Positions 1 through 9,499 of a DNA stretch of 64,000 nt are shown here, one piece after another. Location of the stretch: the NCBI RefSeq assembly GCF_025151385.1, contig NZ_CP102287.1, positions 2,356,001 through 2,420,000 of the forward strand. The letters are read 5' to 3'. The DNA is from Hoylesella buccalis ATCC 35310 (GTDB lineage: Bacteria > Bacteroidota > Bacteroidia > Bacteroidales > Bacteroidaceae). How positions within the stretch are numbered: the stretch's first letter is position 1; the number at the start of each line of letters is the position of its first letter. Both the position numbers and the translations under genes were made by a program. The notes below the pieces were generated by a model. The model made no database searches and had not been told where the DNA came from. It saw only the letters and a program-made list of their open reading frames with translations.

Positions 1-2809
1 CGATATCTTTCAACTCGTTTTGTGGTAATGGATATCGCCCAAAATTAAAGTTTGGCAGCCCATTTTTGTCCAATCGTTGGAAATTAAACGAGAACAGCGA
101 GCCTTTAGGATAACCAACAACGTTGCCACGACCTCTACCTGCCACCATGTCAAATGCGTTTGGTGAATTGAGCATGCGGGTTATTTGTTGATGAATGGCA
201 CTGAATGTAAGATCTGTTGTCCATTTCCATGCGTTGGTATTCACGTTGATGGTATGCAATCCGAATTCAATACCACGAGCAACCATGTCGCCAAAGTTGG
301 CGTATTTATAATATTGTCCACCAACTCCAGATGTGCGCACCAAGTCTATCAAATCGAATGTGTTGCGTTGGTATACATCTACTGTGGCCGAAATGCGATT
401 TTTCAGGAACGCCACCTCTGCACCAATATTCAGCTCGTACATTTTTTCCCAGGTAAGATCTCTGTTTTCCAACGAAAGCAAATTTAATTTGTTTTCTCTG
501 TCATTTAGATTTAACCTATGGACTATACCACCTCTATAGATAGCCGATGCATTAGCTGCCGCTTCGTTCATTTTGGCTGTTAATCCATAACTTATACGAA
601 ATGCTAATTTTGAAATGACATCATTACCTTGCATAAAATTCTCCTTATCCACGTTCCATTTTGCTCCAACATTCCATGTCGGCAACCATAAAGCAGTAGC
701 CCCCTTTCCTGCTGCGTTAGAGCCTTCAATATTCACCACTGTATTAAAAATGTACTTGCCCTGATAGCCATAGGTGGCATTGCCTGAGAACGTTATGCCT
801 CTTTCGTTTCTATTACGCAATGCAAAGTAAGGGGTGTTTTCTTGAAACATTTTCTCAAAAATACCAGGTGCGCTTTGCACCTCATTACCGCGTTGATAAC
901 TAATGCCATATCCTTGAAAAGAATTTGTAGTTTGCTGCAGAGTCCTTATTTCACCAAAAGCAAATCCTTTCAGGTCATGTGCTCCTATTTGCTTGTCGTA
1001 ATCAACAGCTATGCGTGCCAGCATACTTTGCATGTTGGCATTGTTTAGGAAAAGTACACCACCTTGTTGTATGCCAGGTTTAGGCAGGAGTTCTGGATGA
1101 TAGATGTCTTTTACAAGGTATATATTTTGTTTTGCTACCCATGGTGTTTCACAAGCACGGTAAGCTCCTATCATGTTGGATTTTTCACCTATTTCATGTC
1201 GTCTGCTTGTATGTGCTCTTCTGTATGAAAACATTGCTTTAAGGTTAAGAGCATCAGTAAACTTATAGGTCGCTTCGGTTTGCAACTTAAAGTCGACCAC
1301 CTGTATTTTTAATTGATTGTTATCATACTCGTTCAATATGTTAAAAGGAGCCCAGTTATTACGATAATATTCGCGTTGCCCATGCTCATCATAGGGGCGA
1401 AGCGTTCGGCTTGTTCCTAAAGCGTATGCAAACGGGTTGATGTCAAAATCACGTTCAAATGCTCCCGATATGGTGTTCTTTTTCTGTGGCAAGGTGCCTG
1501 GCGCATTTTGCATGCGCATATTGGCCTGTAACGATAATTTGGCAGTAAGGCGGTTGTTGATGTAAAATGTGTTCTTAATGTTGGTTGTCAGTCGCTGTAC
1601 CTGATCGGCAATAGTCCAACCAGCATCGTGATAATAGCCTATTGAGGCATAAGATGCTACATTCTTTCCACCTGCCGACAAACTTACTGTATGGTTTGTC
1701 ATCAGGTTGTTTGTAAACAAAAGCCTAAACCAATCCGTATTGGCATATTCTCTTTGTCGTAAGAAGTTTTGTCGGGCTTCATAAGTGTTTGGCAATATCC
1801 AGTTGTGTGATTTGTCATCATAAGTGGTGAGCTGTTTGTACATTTGATGATAAACCCCGCCTCTACGTCCATATAACGATGTAGCTGGATCAAAATATCC
1901 TTTCTCTTGCATTTCCTGATACAGAGCCATCGTCTCTTGAGAGTTCAGCAAGTCGAAGTGACTGTAATCTGGACGTGGGCGCCATGTGTTTTCTGTTGAA
2001 TAATTAATTTGCAATGGCGTTTCCCTTTTACCACTTTTTGTCGTAATGACAATAACGCCATTGGCAGCCCGTGCGCCGTATACTGATGTGGCTGAGGCAT
2101 CTTTTAGTACTTGAATGTCTTGTATGTCAGCAGGATTTAGCCCAGCAACTGCCGAACTAATGAGCGTAACGGCATCACCAGACGCCAAGGCTTCAGGAGA
2201 AACATGTACCATGTCCTCGTAAACAGCACCGTCGATTACCCACAATGGCTGAACATTTCCCATGATGGAAGCACCCCCACGAATATTGATGCGTGGTGCA
2301 GCACCAAATGTTCCGGATATGTTTTGAATGGACAATCCAGGCACGCGACCCTCCAGCATACGCGAAACATCGCCAATACCTTCAAGTTTGATGTCGGTCA
2401 TTTTCACAGCTGTGGCAGCACCCGTGTAAACACGGTTTCTTATGTTTTGGTATCCTGTTACGACAACTTCGTCAATCATGCTGCTATTACTCTGCAACTC
2501 TATTTTTAAGGATGTTGCCTTAATACTTCCCCTATAGTCATGCATGCCTATAAACGAGACAGTAATGGTTTGCCCCTTGGTGCCCTCTATCTTAAAATTA
2601 CCATCTATGTCCGTAACCGTCTTTTGCTTGTTTTCTACAATACCAACAACTGCCCCTACAATGGGTTCACCTTGTGTATCTGTAACAGAGCCTGTTATCC
2701 ACCCATTTTCTTGTGCCATGAGCCTTGGTAAAGTGCATAGCATGATCAATAGGCATAGCATTCTTTTGATAGCTATGGATTGTATATATACAGATTTTCT
2801 CATTTTCAT
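1..2809 (-). CDS. SusC/RagA-family TonB-linked outer-membrane receptor (C-terminus beyond window)
   Basis: The reading frame is open from an ATG at 2809 leftward to the window edge, so the C-terminus is missing. The N-terminus has a signal peptide ending near LMAQ, then a carboxypeptidase-regulatory-like domain (TGSVTDTQGEPIVGAVV), a DEVVVTGY TonB-box-like motif, a plug with GRVPGLSIQ, INIRGGASIMG, and the family signature DIQDIQVLKDASATSVYGAR followed by ANGVIVITTK. This is the pore half of a SusCD glycan importer in the outer membrane; its SusD partner would be expected just left of position 1. It starts 30 bases after the FecA-like receptor gene, so the two probably share a transcript. Family assignment is firm; the substrate cannot be told. 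An alternative ATG lies two codons downstream. Confidence 0.93.
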   Translation of the reverse strand, partial: MKMRKSVYIQSIAIKRMLCLLIMLCTLPRLMAQENGWITGSVTDTQGEPIVGAVVGIVENKQKTVTDIDGNFKIEGTKGQTITVSFIGMHDYRGSIKATSLKIELQSNSSMIDEVVVTGYQNIRNRVYTGAATAVKMTDIKLEGIGDVSRMLEGRVPGLSIQNISGTFGAAPRINIRGGASIMGNVQPLWVIDGAVYEDMVHVSPEALASGDAVTLISSAVAGLNPADIQDIQVLKDASATSVYGARAANGVIVITTKSGKRETPLQINYSTENTWRPRPDYSHFDLLNSQETMALYQEMQEKGYFDPATSLYGRRGGVYHQMYKQLTTYDDKSHNWILPNTYEARQNFLRQREYANTDWFRLLFTNNLMTNHTVSLSAGGKNVASYASIGYYHDAGWTIADQVQRLTTNIKNTFYINNRLTAKLSLQANMRMQNAPGTLPQKKNTISGAFERDFDINPFAYALGTSRTLRPYDEHGQREYYRNNWAPFNILNEYDNNQLKIQVVDFKLQTEATYKFTDALNLKAMFSYRRAHTSRRHEIGEKSNMIGAYRACETPWVAKQNIYLVKDIYHPELLPKPGIQQGGVLFLNNANMQSMLARIAVDYDKQIGAHDLKGFAFGEIRTLQQTTNSFQGYGISYQRGNEVQSAPGIFEKMFQENTPYFALRNRNERGITFSGNATYGYQGKYIFNTVVNIEGSNAAGKGATALWLPTWNVGAKWNVDKENFMQGNDVISKLAFRISYGLTAKMNEAAANASAIYRGGIVHRLNLNDRENKLNLLSLENRDLTWEKMYELNIGAEVAFLKNRISATVDVYQRNTFDLIDLVRTSGVGGQYYKYANFGDMVARGIEFGLHTINVNTNAWKWTTDLTFSAIHQQITRMLNSPNAFDMVAGRGRGNVVGYPKGSLFSFNFQRLDKNGLPNFNFGRYPLPQNELKDI

Positions 2810-2839
2810 ATTATATATTATTAGCGATATGCCATTTTA

Positions 2840-5095
2840 TCAAAGTTTCCACTGTATCCCCCCATAAATACCAAAAGGTAAGCCTGCTCTGACACCAGAT
2901 GGGTGCCGTGAAACCATATACACTTTGTTGGTAAGGTTGACCATGTTCATAGTAAGGTCTACATTTTTAATTACATGCACCTTGGTGGTAACATCTATAA
3001 TAAAGTTGGCTGGAATTTTTTCGCGTTGAGCTATCTTGCCTTGTCCCGGAACCGTACGCATGTTGCCATTGTATCGCATGTTAAAGTTTATGTCAGCCCA
3101 TTTGCTTTCCACACCTATCTGACCATTAAGTGCATGACGAAAGATATAAGGGATTTCATCGCCATATAAAACATGTCCCCACGATGCACTTGTAAACGAG
3201 TTTTTCATCTTTGTATCTGTAAAGGTATAAGATAGTTGCATGGGAAGTTGGATTTTCCAATGGGTAGGTAATGGCTGGCATTGTAAAAGCAGTTCTACAC
3301 CTCGTACCAATGCCCGTCCTACGTTAAACTGGTCTAAGGTGCCTAATCCGCCTTGTGCGGCAAGGTCGCTGCCCAACATGTTTGAATAGTTGTTGTTGAA
3401 ACCTATCAGTTCTCCTTTGAACCATTGATTAGCATAGCGCAAACCAGCCTCTATATTGATACTGCTCTCGGCTTTTTGTCCAAGGGAAGCACTGGGCGGT
3501 GCAAAACCTTTATGTATTCCTGAGAATAATGACAGCTGGGGCATCAACTTACAGTTGATCCCTATTCCTGGCATAATTGCTCTTGCACTATTTGGCACTT
3601 CTATACGCACCATACCCGTACGTCGCCAATCAGCTTTAGTATAATCGCGATTTAATAGCTTTACATCTTCATAACGCATTCCTGCAGTAAGGGTAAACAT
3701 ACCTTTTGCCCATTTTGCCAAAGTATAAGCCGATAAGGCATGCGCTGTAGTAATGCGGTTGGCCTGACTGCCTGGGAGTCCTCTTGAAAAAAGCTCCATG
3801 CGACCATTATTCATAGAGTATCCATCGTCCTGCTGGTAGCGATCCTCGCTGTCGGCATGGTAACGCATGCCAGCCTCTGCAGTGAAGTATCCACCGTATA
3901 GCATTGTTTTATATTCCCCTTTTATCTGAATACCACGCGAATGGTACTTACGGTGGTTAGCACGCAGCATTAGTGCCTCTCCTATATAGTTAGCCTTACC
4001 TGAAACAATATCGAAGTACGATTGATTGGTCATAGGGTCGGCAAGTACATCGCCTATCGAACGACGTTCAGCCTTGGTGTAGCCGGTACGCACCTCGTTA
4101 AGCTTGTACCAGTTTCTGAAAAAATAATTGTAATAGGCTTGCGTGGTTATATCCCATGAGCGAACACCTTTCATGATGTATGTAGCAGAAAACTGGGAGT
4201 GGCGTGTCACCAAATTATCTTTTTGCGCTCCTGCATATCTAAAATATGGTTTAGCGTTAAAGTCCTGATCAGTAAGCCCAAGATATGTTTCGTCGGAAGT
4301 TTCGTTAGCAAATCCATACTTTAATTCTAATCTGTGATTTATGCCATCTTCTTTGTTTGTGCGTACCATCCACTTAGCTATTACGTCATTGCGCTTAAAT
4401 CCTGTACGCTCGTCGGCGTCATCATGTCTGAAACCGCGAGCCTGATAGCGCAAATATTCTATGAGAAAGCCCGTATGCTTAAAGCTTTTACCTATAGCCG
4501 TTTGTAGTTTTAGACTACCAAAACTACCTGCCGACATGCTGCACTTTATTAATCGGTCCTGCGGGATGGGGGTTGACACTAAGTTAATGGCACCTCCTGT
4601 TGTAAATGGCCCATATTGTACCTGACTGCTACCCTTTAATACTTCTATGGCATACATACGTGCCGCATTAGGAAAGTAATAGGCTGCAGGGGCTGCGTAT
4701 GGTGCAGGAGCAGCCAATATACCATCTTCCATTAGCGTGATACGTTCACTACGCTCAGCTTGTGTTCCGCGTAAACTGATATTGGGGCGCAATCCAAAAC
4801 CATCTTCTTCATAAATATTTACGCCAGGTACACTTTTCAGCATACGATTTATATCGGTATAATCAAATTTTCCCAATTCTTTGGGTGAAAGGTAATAAGC
4901 CGAGCCAGTACGGTTACGTGCTTCAAACTGACTGCCTAACATCTGGTTGGCTCTTACTACTACTTCATTAATCTGATGTAAAGAGTCGGTCATGGCATTA
5001 GACGTTTTAGGTGTGCCTTCGTTTTTTTGGGCATACCCAATCCATGGAGTCAGTGTGACAAGCAGCAGAGACAGCATTTTTATTTTAACATACAT
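2840..5095 (-). CDS. FecA-like TonB-dependent outer-membrane receptor
   Basis: The product has 751 residues with a signal peptide (cleavage near GYAQ), a TonB-box region with EVVVRANQ, a plug domain (about residues 50-170, including SVPGVNIYEEDGFGLRPNIS, LRGTQAERSERITLMEDG and VLKGSSQVQYGPFTTGGAIN) and a 22-strand-type barrel ending in an aromatic-rich tail. The plug signature is that of the FecA/iron-dicitrate class rather than SusC: there is no carboxypeptidase-like N-domain and no SusD partner. It probably imports a ferric siderophore, ferric citrate or another metal complex using TonB energy; the ligand is not determinable. The next gene downstream, a SusC homologue, begins 30 bases after its stop. 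No FecR/FecI pair is present in the window. The promoter region carries a -7 motif and a 13-bp direct repeat. Confidence 0.88.
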   Translation of the reverse strand: MYVKIKMLSLLLVTLTPWIGYAQKNEGTPKTSNAMTDSLHQINEVVVRANQMLGSQFEARNRTGSAYYLSPKELGKFDYTDINRMLKSVPGVNIYEEDGFGLRPNISLRGTQAERSERITLMEDGILAAPAPYAAPAAYYFPNAARMYAIEVLKGSSQVQYGPFTTGGAINLVSTPIPQDRLIKCSMSAGSFGSLKLQTAIGKSFKHTGFLIEYLRYQARGFRHDDADERTGFKRNDVIAKWMVRTNKEDGINHRLELKYGFANETSDETYLGLTDQDFNAKPYFRYAGAQKDNLVTRHSQFSATYIMKGVRSWDITTQAYYNYFFRNWYKLNEVRTGYTKAERRSIGDVLADPMTNQSYFDIVSGKANYIGEALMLRANHRKYHSRGIQIKGEYKTMLYGGYFTAEAGMRYHADSEDRYQQDDGYSMNNGRMELFSRGLPGSQANRITTAHALSAYTLAKWAKGMFTLTAGMRYEDVKLLNRDYTKADWRRTGMVRIEVPNSARAIMPGIGINCKLMPQLSLFSGIHKGFAPPSASLGQKAESSINIEAGLRYANQWFKGELIGFNNNYSNMLGSDLAAQGGLGTLDQFNVGRALVRGVELLLQCQPLPTHWKIQLPMQLSYTFTDTKMKNSFTSASWGHVLYGDEIPYIFRHALNGQIGVESKWADINFNMRYNGNMRTVPGQGKIAQREKIPANFIIDVTTKVHVIKNVDLTMNMVNLTNKVYMVSRHPSGVRAGLPFGIYGGIQWKL

Positions 5096-5178
5096 GTGGG
5101 GATAAATCTAAACTTTTATTATACTAATTTTCCTCTTCAAATACCTGTATATAAATGATATGTGAGATTTATTTCTTA

Positions 5179-5248
5179 TATTGGGTATTTTCGGATGCAA
5201 AATTACAATGTTAAAAAATATCACGCAATACCTATTATTGGGTATTTT
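5179..5248 (-). promoter_or_regulatory. Promoter region of the FecA-like receptor with a 13-bp direct repeat
   Basis: On the minus strand TAATTTTG (5198-5205) matches the Bacteroidota -7 motif TAnnTTTG. The plus-strand sequence TATTGGGTATTTT occurs at 5179-5191, downstream of the -7 box, and exactly again at 5236-5248, upstream of it. The second copy also forms AATACC/GGTATT arms. The placement on both sides of the promoter suggests a regulator site; the regulator is unknown. Nothing else is recognisable between 5249 and the insertion sequence at 5456. Confidence 0.5.
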
Positions 5249-5455
5249 TTGTATATAAAGTTGCTGTCATCCTCTCTTAGGAAGATCTTGGACTTCAGAT
5301 CGTATTCTTGCACATGGTTTTAGAGGTTCCAATAATATTCTTATCACATCTAACTTATTCGTTTTCCTTGATATATAGAAAAACCCAATTTTTTTACGAA
5401 AGAATCAACTATCAAACTATCAAATCTAAATCTGCAATTTTAGGAAATTTATAAA

Positions 5456-6486
5456 TAACGTGAGTTCGACGAATTATAAGTGTCTATAAATTTGGTGATT
5501 AGCAAAATTTGTTGTAACTTTAAGGTGGTGATTTATAAACAATTACAAACAAAAAATTGCTATGATCACCGAGGACAAAGTTACTGAAATGTTTTGTATG
5601 GCAGATGATTTCTGCAAGTTTTTTGATGCAATGGTGGCAAAATATACGCTAAAGCCTACAGGAAAATGAAAGTATCATCGAGATTCCACGATGTCAAAGG
5701 CAGAAGTCATGCTAATAATGATTCTTTTTCACGACTCTGGTTATCGCTGCTTTAAACATTTCTATCTTGAAAAAGTATGTAAGCATCTGCGTCATTTGTT
5801 TCCTAAAGTTGTCTCATACAACCGTATGGTAGAATTGGAAAAGGAGGTTGCCATTACGCTTGCTTTGTTTATCAAGAAAGTCTTGTTGGAAAAATGCACG
5901 GGCATAAGTTTTGTTGACAGCACATCACTGCGTGTCTGCAAGAACCAAAGAATACATATTCATAAGGTTTTCAAAGGTATAGCCCAAAGAGGAAAATGCT
6001 CCATGGGTAGGTTCTTCGGTTTCAAATTACATTTGATTTGTAATGAGAAAGGAGAACTTCTCAACTTTATGATAACACCGGGAGATGTTGATGATCGTAA
6101 GCCATTGGAGTACAAAGCATTTGTAGATTTCATATATGGCAAGCTGGTAGGAGACAAGGGGTACATCGGCAAGAATCTCTTCCAAAGGCTGTTTGTAGAT
6201 GGAATACAACTTATTACCAAGCTGAAAAGCAGCATGAAAGGAGCTTTGATGAGCGTTTCTGACAGACACTTACTCAGAAAAAGAGCCATTATAGAAACTG
6301 TGAATGATGAGCTTAAGAATATTGCACAAGTGGAGCATTCCAGACATAGATGCTTTGACAATTTTATCGTCAATTTATTAGGCGCTATTGCAGGCTATTG
6401 CCTGTTCCCCAAGAAGCCGTGTATCAATGTACAAAGGACTATTGACACACAGCTTGCTCTGTTCTAAATTCGTCGAACTCACGTTA
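5456..6486 (+). mobile_element. IS982-family insertion sequence
   Basis: The element is bounded by perfect inverted repeats TAACGTGAGTTCGACGAATT (5456-5475) and its complement (6467-6486). The inner 18 bases are certain; the outer TA could instead be target sequence. It is about 1 kb with a single transposase reading frame, as in IS982. A target duplication is not clear (at most AAA on both sides). The transposase stop codon touches the right repeat. It lies between the FecA-like receptor promoter and the tRNA-Met gene and disrupts no recognisable gene. Confidence 0.9.
5562..6467 (+). pseudogene. IS982-family transposase with in-frame TGA
   Basis: Starting at ATG 5562 the frame reads MITEDKVTEMFCMADDF and runs 35 codons to a TGA at 5667-5669. 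The same frame then continues without a shift from that stop through KYHRDSTMSK to 6467, giving about 301 codons in total, the normal IS982 length. The post-stop part holds the DDE residues (FVDSTSL, GDKGYIG, AIIETVNDELKN). A single CGA-to-TGA change, arginine to stop, explains the break. The C-terminal 258 residues could be re-initiated at 5691 but would lack the N-terminal DNA-binding part, so this copy is probably not autonomous. A sequencing error is possible. Confidence 0.88.
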
Positions 6487-6583
6487 AAATAGGAAAAACA
6501 AAGGACAAATAGATAATGGATAATTAGAATTGCATGTATTCTGTGATATCCCGTGTTCGCAATGTGTTCGCAAGCAAAAGAAA

Positions 6584-6612
6584 AAGGAGTTGCGCTAATG
6601 GCGTAACTCCTT
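6584..6612 (-). terminator. Intrinsic terminator after tRNA-Met
   Basis: Read on the minus strand, AAGGAGTTACGCC pairs with GCGCAACTCCTT across a short loop and is followed by TTTCTTTT. It begins 11 bases after the 3' end of the tRNA. Confidence 0.85.
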
Positions 6613-6623
6613 GATTTTCAATG

Positions 6624-6697
6624 TGGACCAGCCTGGGCTTGAACCAGGGACCTCCAGATTATGAGTCTGTTGCTCTAACCAACTGAGCTACAAGTCC
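6624..6697 (-). tRNA. tRNA-Met (anticodon CAT)
   Basis: A 74-nt cloverleaf on the minus strand: acceptor GGACTTG/CTGGTCC with discriminator A, D-arm GCTC...GAGC, anticodon loop CTCATAA with anticodon CAT, and T-arm CCTGG-TTCAAGC-CCAGG. The CCA end is not encoded. The acceptor has one T-T mismatch at pair 6-67, and the anticodon stem has an A-G pair at its outer end. It lacks the three G-C pairs of initiator tRNA in the anticodon stem, so an elongator is likely. A tRNA-Ile2 with modified C34 shares this anticodon but is less likely. Confidence 0.94.
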
Positions 6698-6731
6698 GAC
6701 TTATTGCAGAAAGCGAATAAGTTTATGGCTG

Positions 6732-6739
6732 CAAAGGTA
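6732..6739 (-). promoter_or_regulatory. -7 promoter element for tRNA-Met
   Basis: TACCTTTG on the minus strand matches TAnnTTTG and lies about 35 bases before the tRNA 5' end. No clear -33 TTTG is seen. Confidence 0.55.
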
Positions 6740-6858
6740 AAAAATAAAATTGATAATCGGAGGAAGATATGAGAAAAACTTTTATTTAACGCATTTTTTC
6801 ACAAAAACCTCATCCAGACACTGCATGGCAGGAACTACAGAAAAAGACGCCACGGAGG

Positions 6859-7236
6859 CTAGCCTGCCAGTTTGATACCAATCAATACCATGATCATTCC
6901 GAGGCAAACACTCCCTCCCACATACAGAACGGCATACGAAAGGTGACCTTGTTGTACGAGAAACAAACTCTCATGAGAGAAAGTGGAAAAGGTGGTAAAG
7001 CCTCCACAAAAACCTGTTATCAAGAGTAGTTTGAGATGGCTGTTACCAAGTATGTTCTGGTCGACCAGGCCATAGAGGATTCCAATGACCAGACAACCCA
7101 AAAGATTGACTACAAACGTACCATAGGGAAAGGCATTGGGTAGCCAATCTTGTATGACTTTAGACGTAAGATACCTCATGGCCGAACCCACAGCTCCACC
7201 CATGGCTACCATCAACATACTGCGTAGAAAATTCAT
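6859..7236 (-). CDS. crcB: Fluoride ion exporter CrcB/FluC
   Basis: A small membrane protein that forms a dual-topology fluoride channel relieving fluoride toxicity. Four hydrophobic segments are visible. Hallmarks are GGAVGSAMRYL near the N-terminus, TFVVNLLGC with the conserved Asn, and GFCGGFTTFSTFS, the Phe-box/Na-site motif. I chose ATG 7236, giving 125 residues, the usual length. A longer frame from 7293 would add 19 residues, but a promoter -7 box at 7241-7248 lies inside that extension. The gene stands alone between the tRNA and a divergent lipoprotein gene; no fluoride riboswitch is recognised upstream. Confidence 0.93.
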   Translation of the reverse strand: MNFLRSMLMVAMGGAVGSAMRYLTSKVIQDWLPNAFPYGTFVVNLLGCLVIGILYGLVDQNILGNSHLKLLLITGFCGGFTTFSTFSHESLFLVQQGHLSYAVLYVGGSVCLGMIMVLIGIKLAG

Positions 7237-7240
7237 GGTG

Positions 7241-7248
7241 CAAAGATA
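7241..7248 (-). promoter_or_regulatory. -7 promoter element of crcB
   Basis: TATCTTTG on the minus strand ends four bases before ATG 7236. Transcription would begin at or next to the start codon, suggesting a leaderless or nearly leaderless mRNA. No -33 match at normal spacing was found. Confidence 0.5.
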
Positions 7249-7331
7249 TGAAATCATTTTGAATGTCCCTTCACGGGCAAAGACAAATATCATTGGGTAG
7301 ATTCAACTTCAAATGGTTTTTAGGTTGATAA

Positions 7332-7363
7332 TTTGTCTGGTTTAGTCAAAAATACTAACTTTG
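7332..7363 (+). promoter_or_regulatory. Bacteroidota-type promoter of the lipoprotein gene
   Basis: A TTTG at 7332-7335 and TAACTTTG at 7356-7363 are separated by 20 bases, the expected -33/-7 spacing. The lipoprotein start codon follows at 7455, leaving about 85 bases of leader. Confidence 0.7.
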
Positions 7364-7454
7364 TAAAGTAAGACTGACATCACCAACCGATGTCAAGAAT
7401 GCCTGGCAATCATCAAAGAAGCAAAAAATACACTGAACCCATAAATCACGAGAT

Positions 7455-8312
7455 ATGAACCAGAAGATATTTAGAATGTTCCTCATCGGATGCGTGGTGG
7501 CATGCCTCGCCGCTTGCAGCGACACTTTTGAGGAAGGCGACCCTACACCACCAGAGATTTCTGTAGCCGAGGAGGTAACAACAGACCAGCTCACATTTTC
7601 GTTTGACGTAATCAAATGCAAGGGCAAGTTCACAGTAGAAAGTGCGGATACCCAATCACCTACTGCACCCAAAATCACCATCAAAGACCACCATGTGACA
7701 GTAGAACTCATCGCTGACTATACCTTTCTGAAGGTTACGGACGAGAGTGGATTGTCACAACACATCAAAATACAATCCACACACCCTGACTTAACTCCCA
7801 CTATCTACGACCTGCACCAATCGTATGGGGTGAGACAGAGATATCCAAGCCTCAAGTTCGGAACAGGAAAGATAAAGATACTGCGTGACACCCAGGAAAA
7901 TGGTGTGGCCAAAGTTGGCATCGACCCAGATGGCGTGCTGGTCATCGAAAGCATCAAGCCGGGAAGACATTCATTCCAGCTCGCCGATACCCGAGGTGTC
8001 GTCCGCTACGTCAACGTGAGCGTCAACAAAGGCTGGGACGTTACTGGTAGTACACTTGATGTAGAATGTCAACAAGGTGAACTGCTGAATTTCTTAATCA
8101 AATATGGTAACGGTGGATGGAAACTGGTGTCGGCAGCTGTTGAAACACCTTTCAACGTCCTGATACCAAAAGGAACAAATGACGACAGCACTTATCTATA
8201 CGATTGGCTACAACTAGGAATTCCAAAGGATGCCTCAGGACAATTAATCTACAAACTTGAGAACAGCGATGGCCTGCATGTTACCATCACCGTGAGTGTG
8301 AAAGAAAGTTAG
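7455..8312 (+). CDS. Lipoprotein of unknown function
   Basis: The product has 285 residues. A signal peptide ends in the lipobox LAAC, followed by SDTFEEGD, an acidic stretch after the Cys that in Bacteroidota favours surface export. The rest is predicted beta-rich with no transmembrane segment: about residues 45-110 and 120-190 look like two similar beta-sandwich modules (DHHVTVELIADYTFLKVTD; SIKPGRHSFQLADTRG), and a third module completes the C-terminus. I do not recognise a named family. It is a single gene with its own promoter, divergent from crcB. Confidence 0.75.
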   Translation: MNQKIFRMFLIGCVVACLAACSDTFEEGDPTPPEISVAEEVTTDQLTFSFDVIKCKGKFTVESADTQSPTAPKITIKDHHVTVELIADYTFLKVTDESGLSQHIKIQSTHPDLTPTIYDLHQSYGVRQRYPSLKFGTGKIKILRDTQENGVAKVGIDPDGVLVIESIKPGRHSFQLADTRGVVRYVNVSVNKGWDVTGSTLDVECQQGELLNFLIKYGNGGWKLVSAAVETPFNVLIPKGTNDDSTYLYDWLQLGIPKDASGQLIYKLENSDGLHVTITVSVKES

Positions 8313-8530
8313 ACAGGTACCAATTAGTCCTGATTCTTCACATACTATTAGACTCACTATTCAGGCCTTCCAAGCAGACCATGGAAATATATGACAAATT
8401 ATACTTGAAACATGAACCATTCAAGAAAATAAAAAAAAATATAGGGCACAAAGTCCATCATCAATATGCTGAAACGGCGACAGCAAAGGGATTGTAAAAA
8501 ATAAGGAGTGAAACTTGGAATAGAGCCTTT

Positions 8531-9418
8531 TTATAGCCAAGGGATTCCATATTGTAATACAAAACTGTCCGACAAAAAAGAATCTTCTGATTGAGATATC
8601 ATTCCATTTTTCTCTAAATGCTTTAGATAATTAATTCGGACACTCGGATTTTCCAATTCTTCTCTTCGTTTTTTACTCATGAGCAAAAAGTCTTTATCCT
8701 TTTCCAAACCAAGATAGTTTCTCCCCAATAGATTTGCAGCAATACCCGTAGTACCACTACCACTAAACGGATCGAGAATCCACGAATTAGGCTCAGAGCT
8801 CGCCTGAATAATTCTAGCCAATACACCCAAAGGCTTCTGAGTAGGATGCTTACCGCACGATTTTTCCCACTTTCCTATAGAAGGTAGTTGCCACACGTCA
8901 GTCATCTGTTTGTCGCCATTCAACTTTTTCATCAAGGCATAATTAAAATAATGGGGTACCTTAGGAGATTTGCGAGCCCAAATAATAAACTCTGTTGAGA
9001 ATGTAAAGTAACGGCAAGAAATGTTGGGCGGCGGATTTGTTTTCGCCCATGTAATGATATTCAACACCTTGAAGCCCAATTTTAACAATTGCTGCTGCAC
9101 ACTGAAAATATTATGGTGAGTTCCAGAAATCCAGATGGTAGCATTGTCTTTCATGTGTTCACGGACAGCCGTCAACCAACGCAAATTAAATGCATCTAAC
9201 TCTTCAGAAGTAACAGGCTTGTCCCAATCTCCCTTATTCACACACACTACTTTTCCACTTTGGTAGCTAATGCCTCCTCCAGATAAGAAGTAAGGAGGAT
9301 CTGCAAAAACCATATCGAAGCCAAACTTAAACTTCGATAGCGTTTCAACACAATCTCCTTGAATAAGAGTAAAATCCTTTGATGAAGACTTGTAATATGA
9401 GGGTATCATTTTGAACAA
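8531..9418 (-). CDS. DpnA-like adenine-N6 DNA methyltransferase (GATC)
   Basis: The second methyltransferase of a DpnII-type system. In the Streptococcus prototype this enzyme (DpnA) methylates adenine in GATC and also acts on single-stranded DNA, protecting incoming transformation DNA. The 295-residue product has the catalytic motif FADPPYFLSGGG (DPPY at 40-43) before the AdoMet motif ILDPFSGSGTTG (DPFSG from 216), the beta-class order. Further DpnA-like blocks are WISGTHHNI, TNPPPNISCRYF and GKHPTQKP. It is the last gene of the three-gene cluster, 81 bases after the endonuclease gene. In streptococci DpnA sits between the other methylase and the endonuclease, so the order here differs. Confidence 0.9.
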   Translation of the reverse strand: MFKMIPSYYKSSSKDFTLIQGDCVETLSKFKFGFDMVFADPPYFLSGGGISYQSGKVVCVNKGDWDKPVTSEELDAFNLRWLTAVREHMKDNATIWISGTHHNIFSVQQQLLKLGFKVLNIITWAKTNPPPNISCRYFTFSTEFIIWARKSPKVPHYFNYALMKKLNGDKQMTDVWQLPSIGKWEKSCGKHPTQKPLGVLARIIQASSEPNSWILDPFSGSGTTGIAANLLGRNYLGLEKDKDFLLMSKKRREELENPSVRINYLKHLEKNGMISQSEDSFLSDSFVLQYGIPWL

Positions 9419-9499
9419 GTTTTTGGTGCTTATCTAATGCAATTATTCTAACTGTTCCGATGAATCATTATCAAGTTTACAGCTATATGAAAGCTATGT

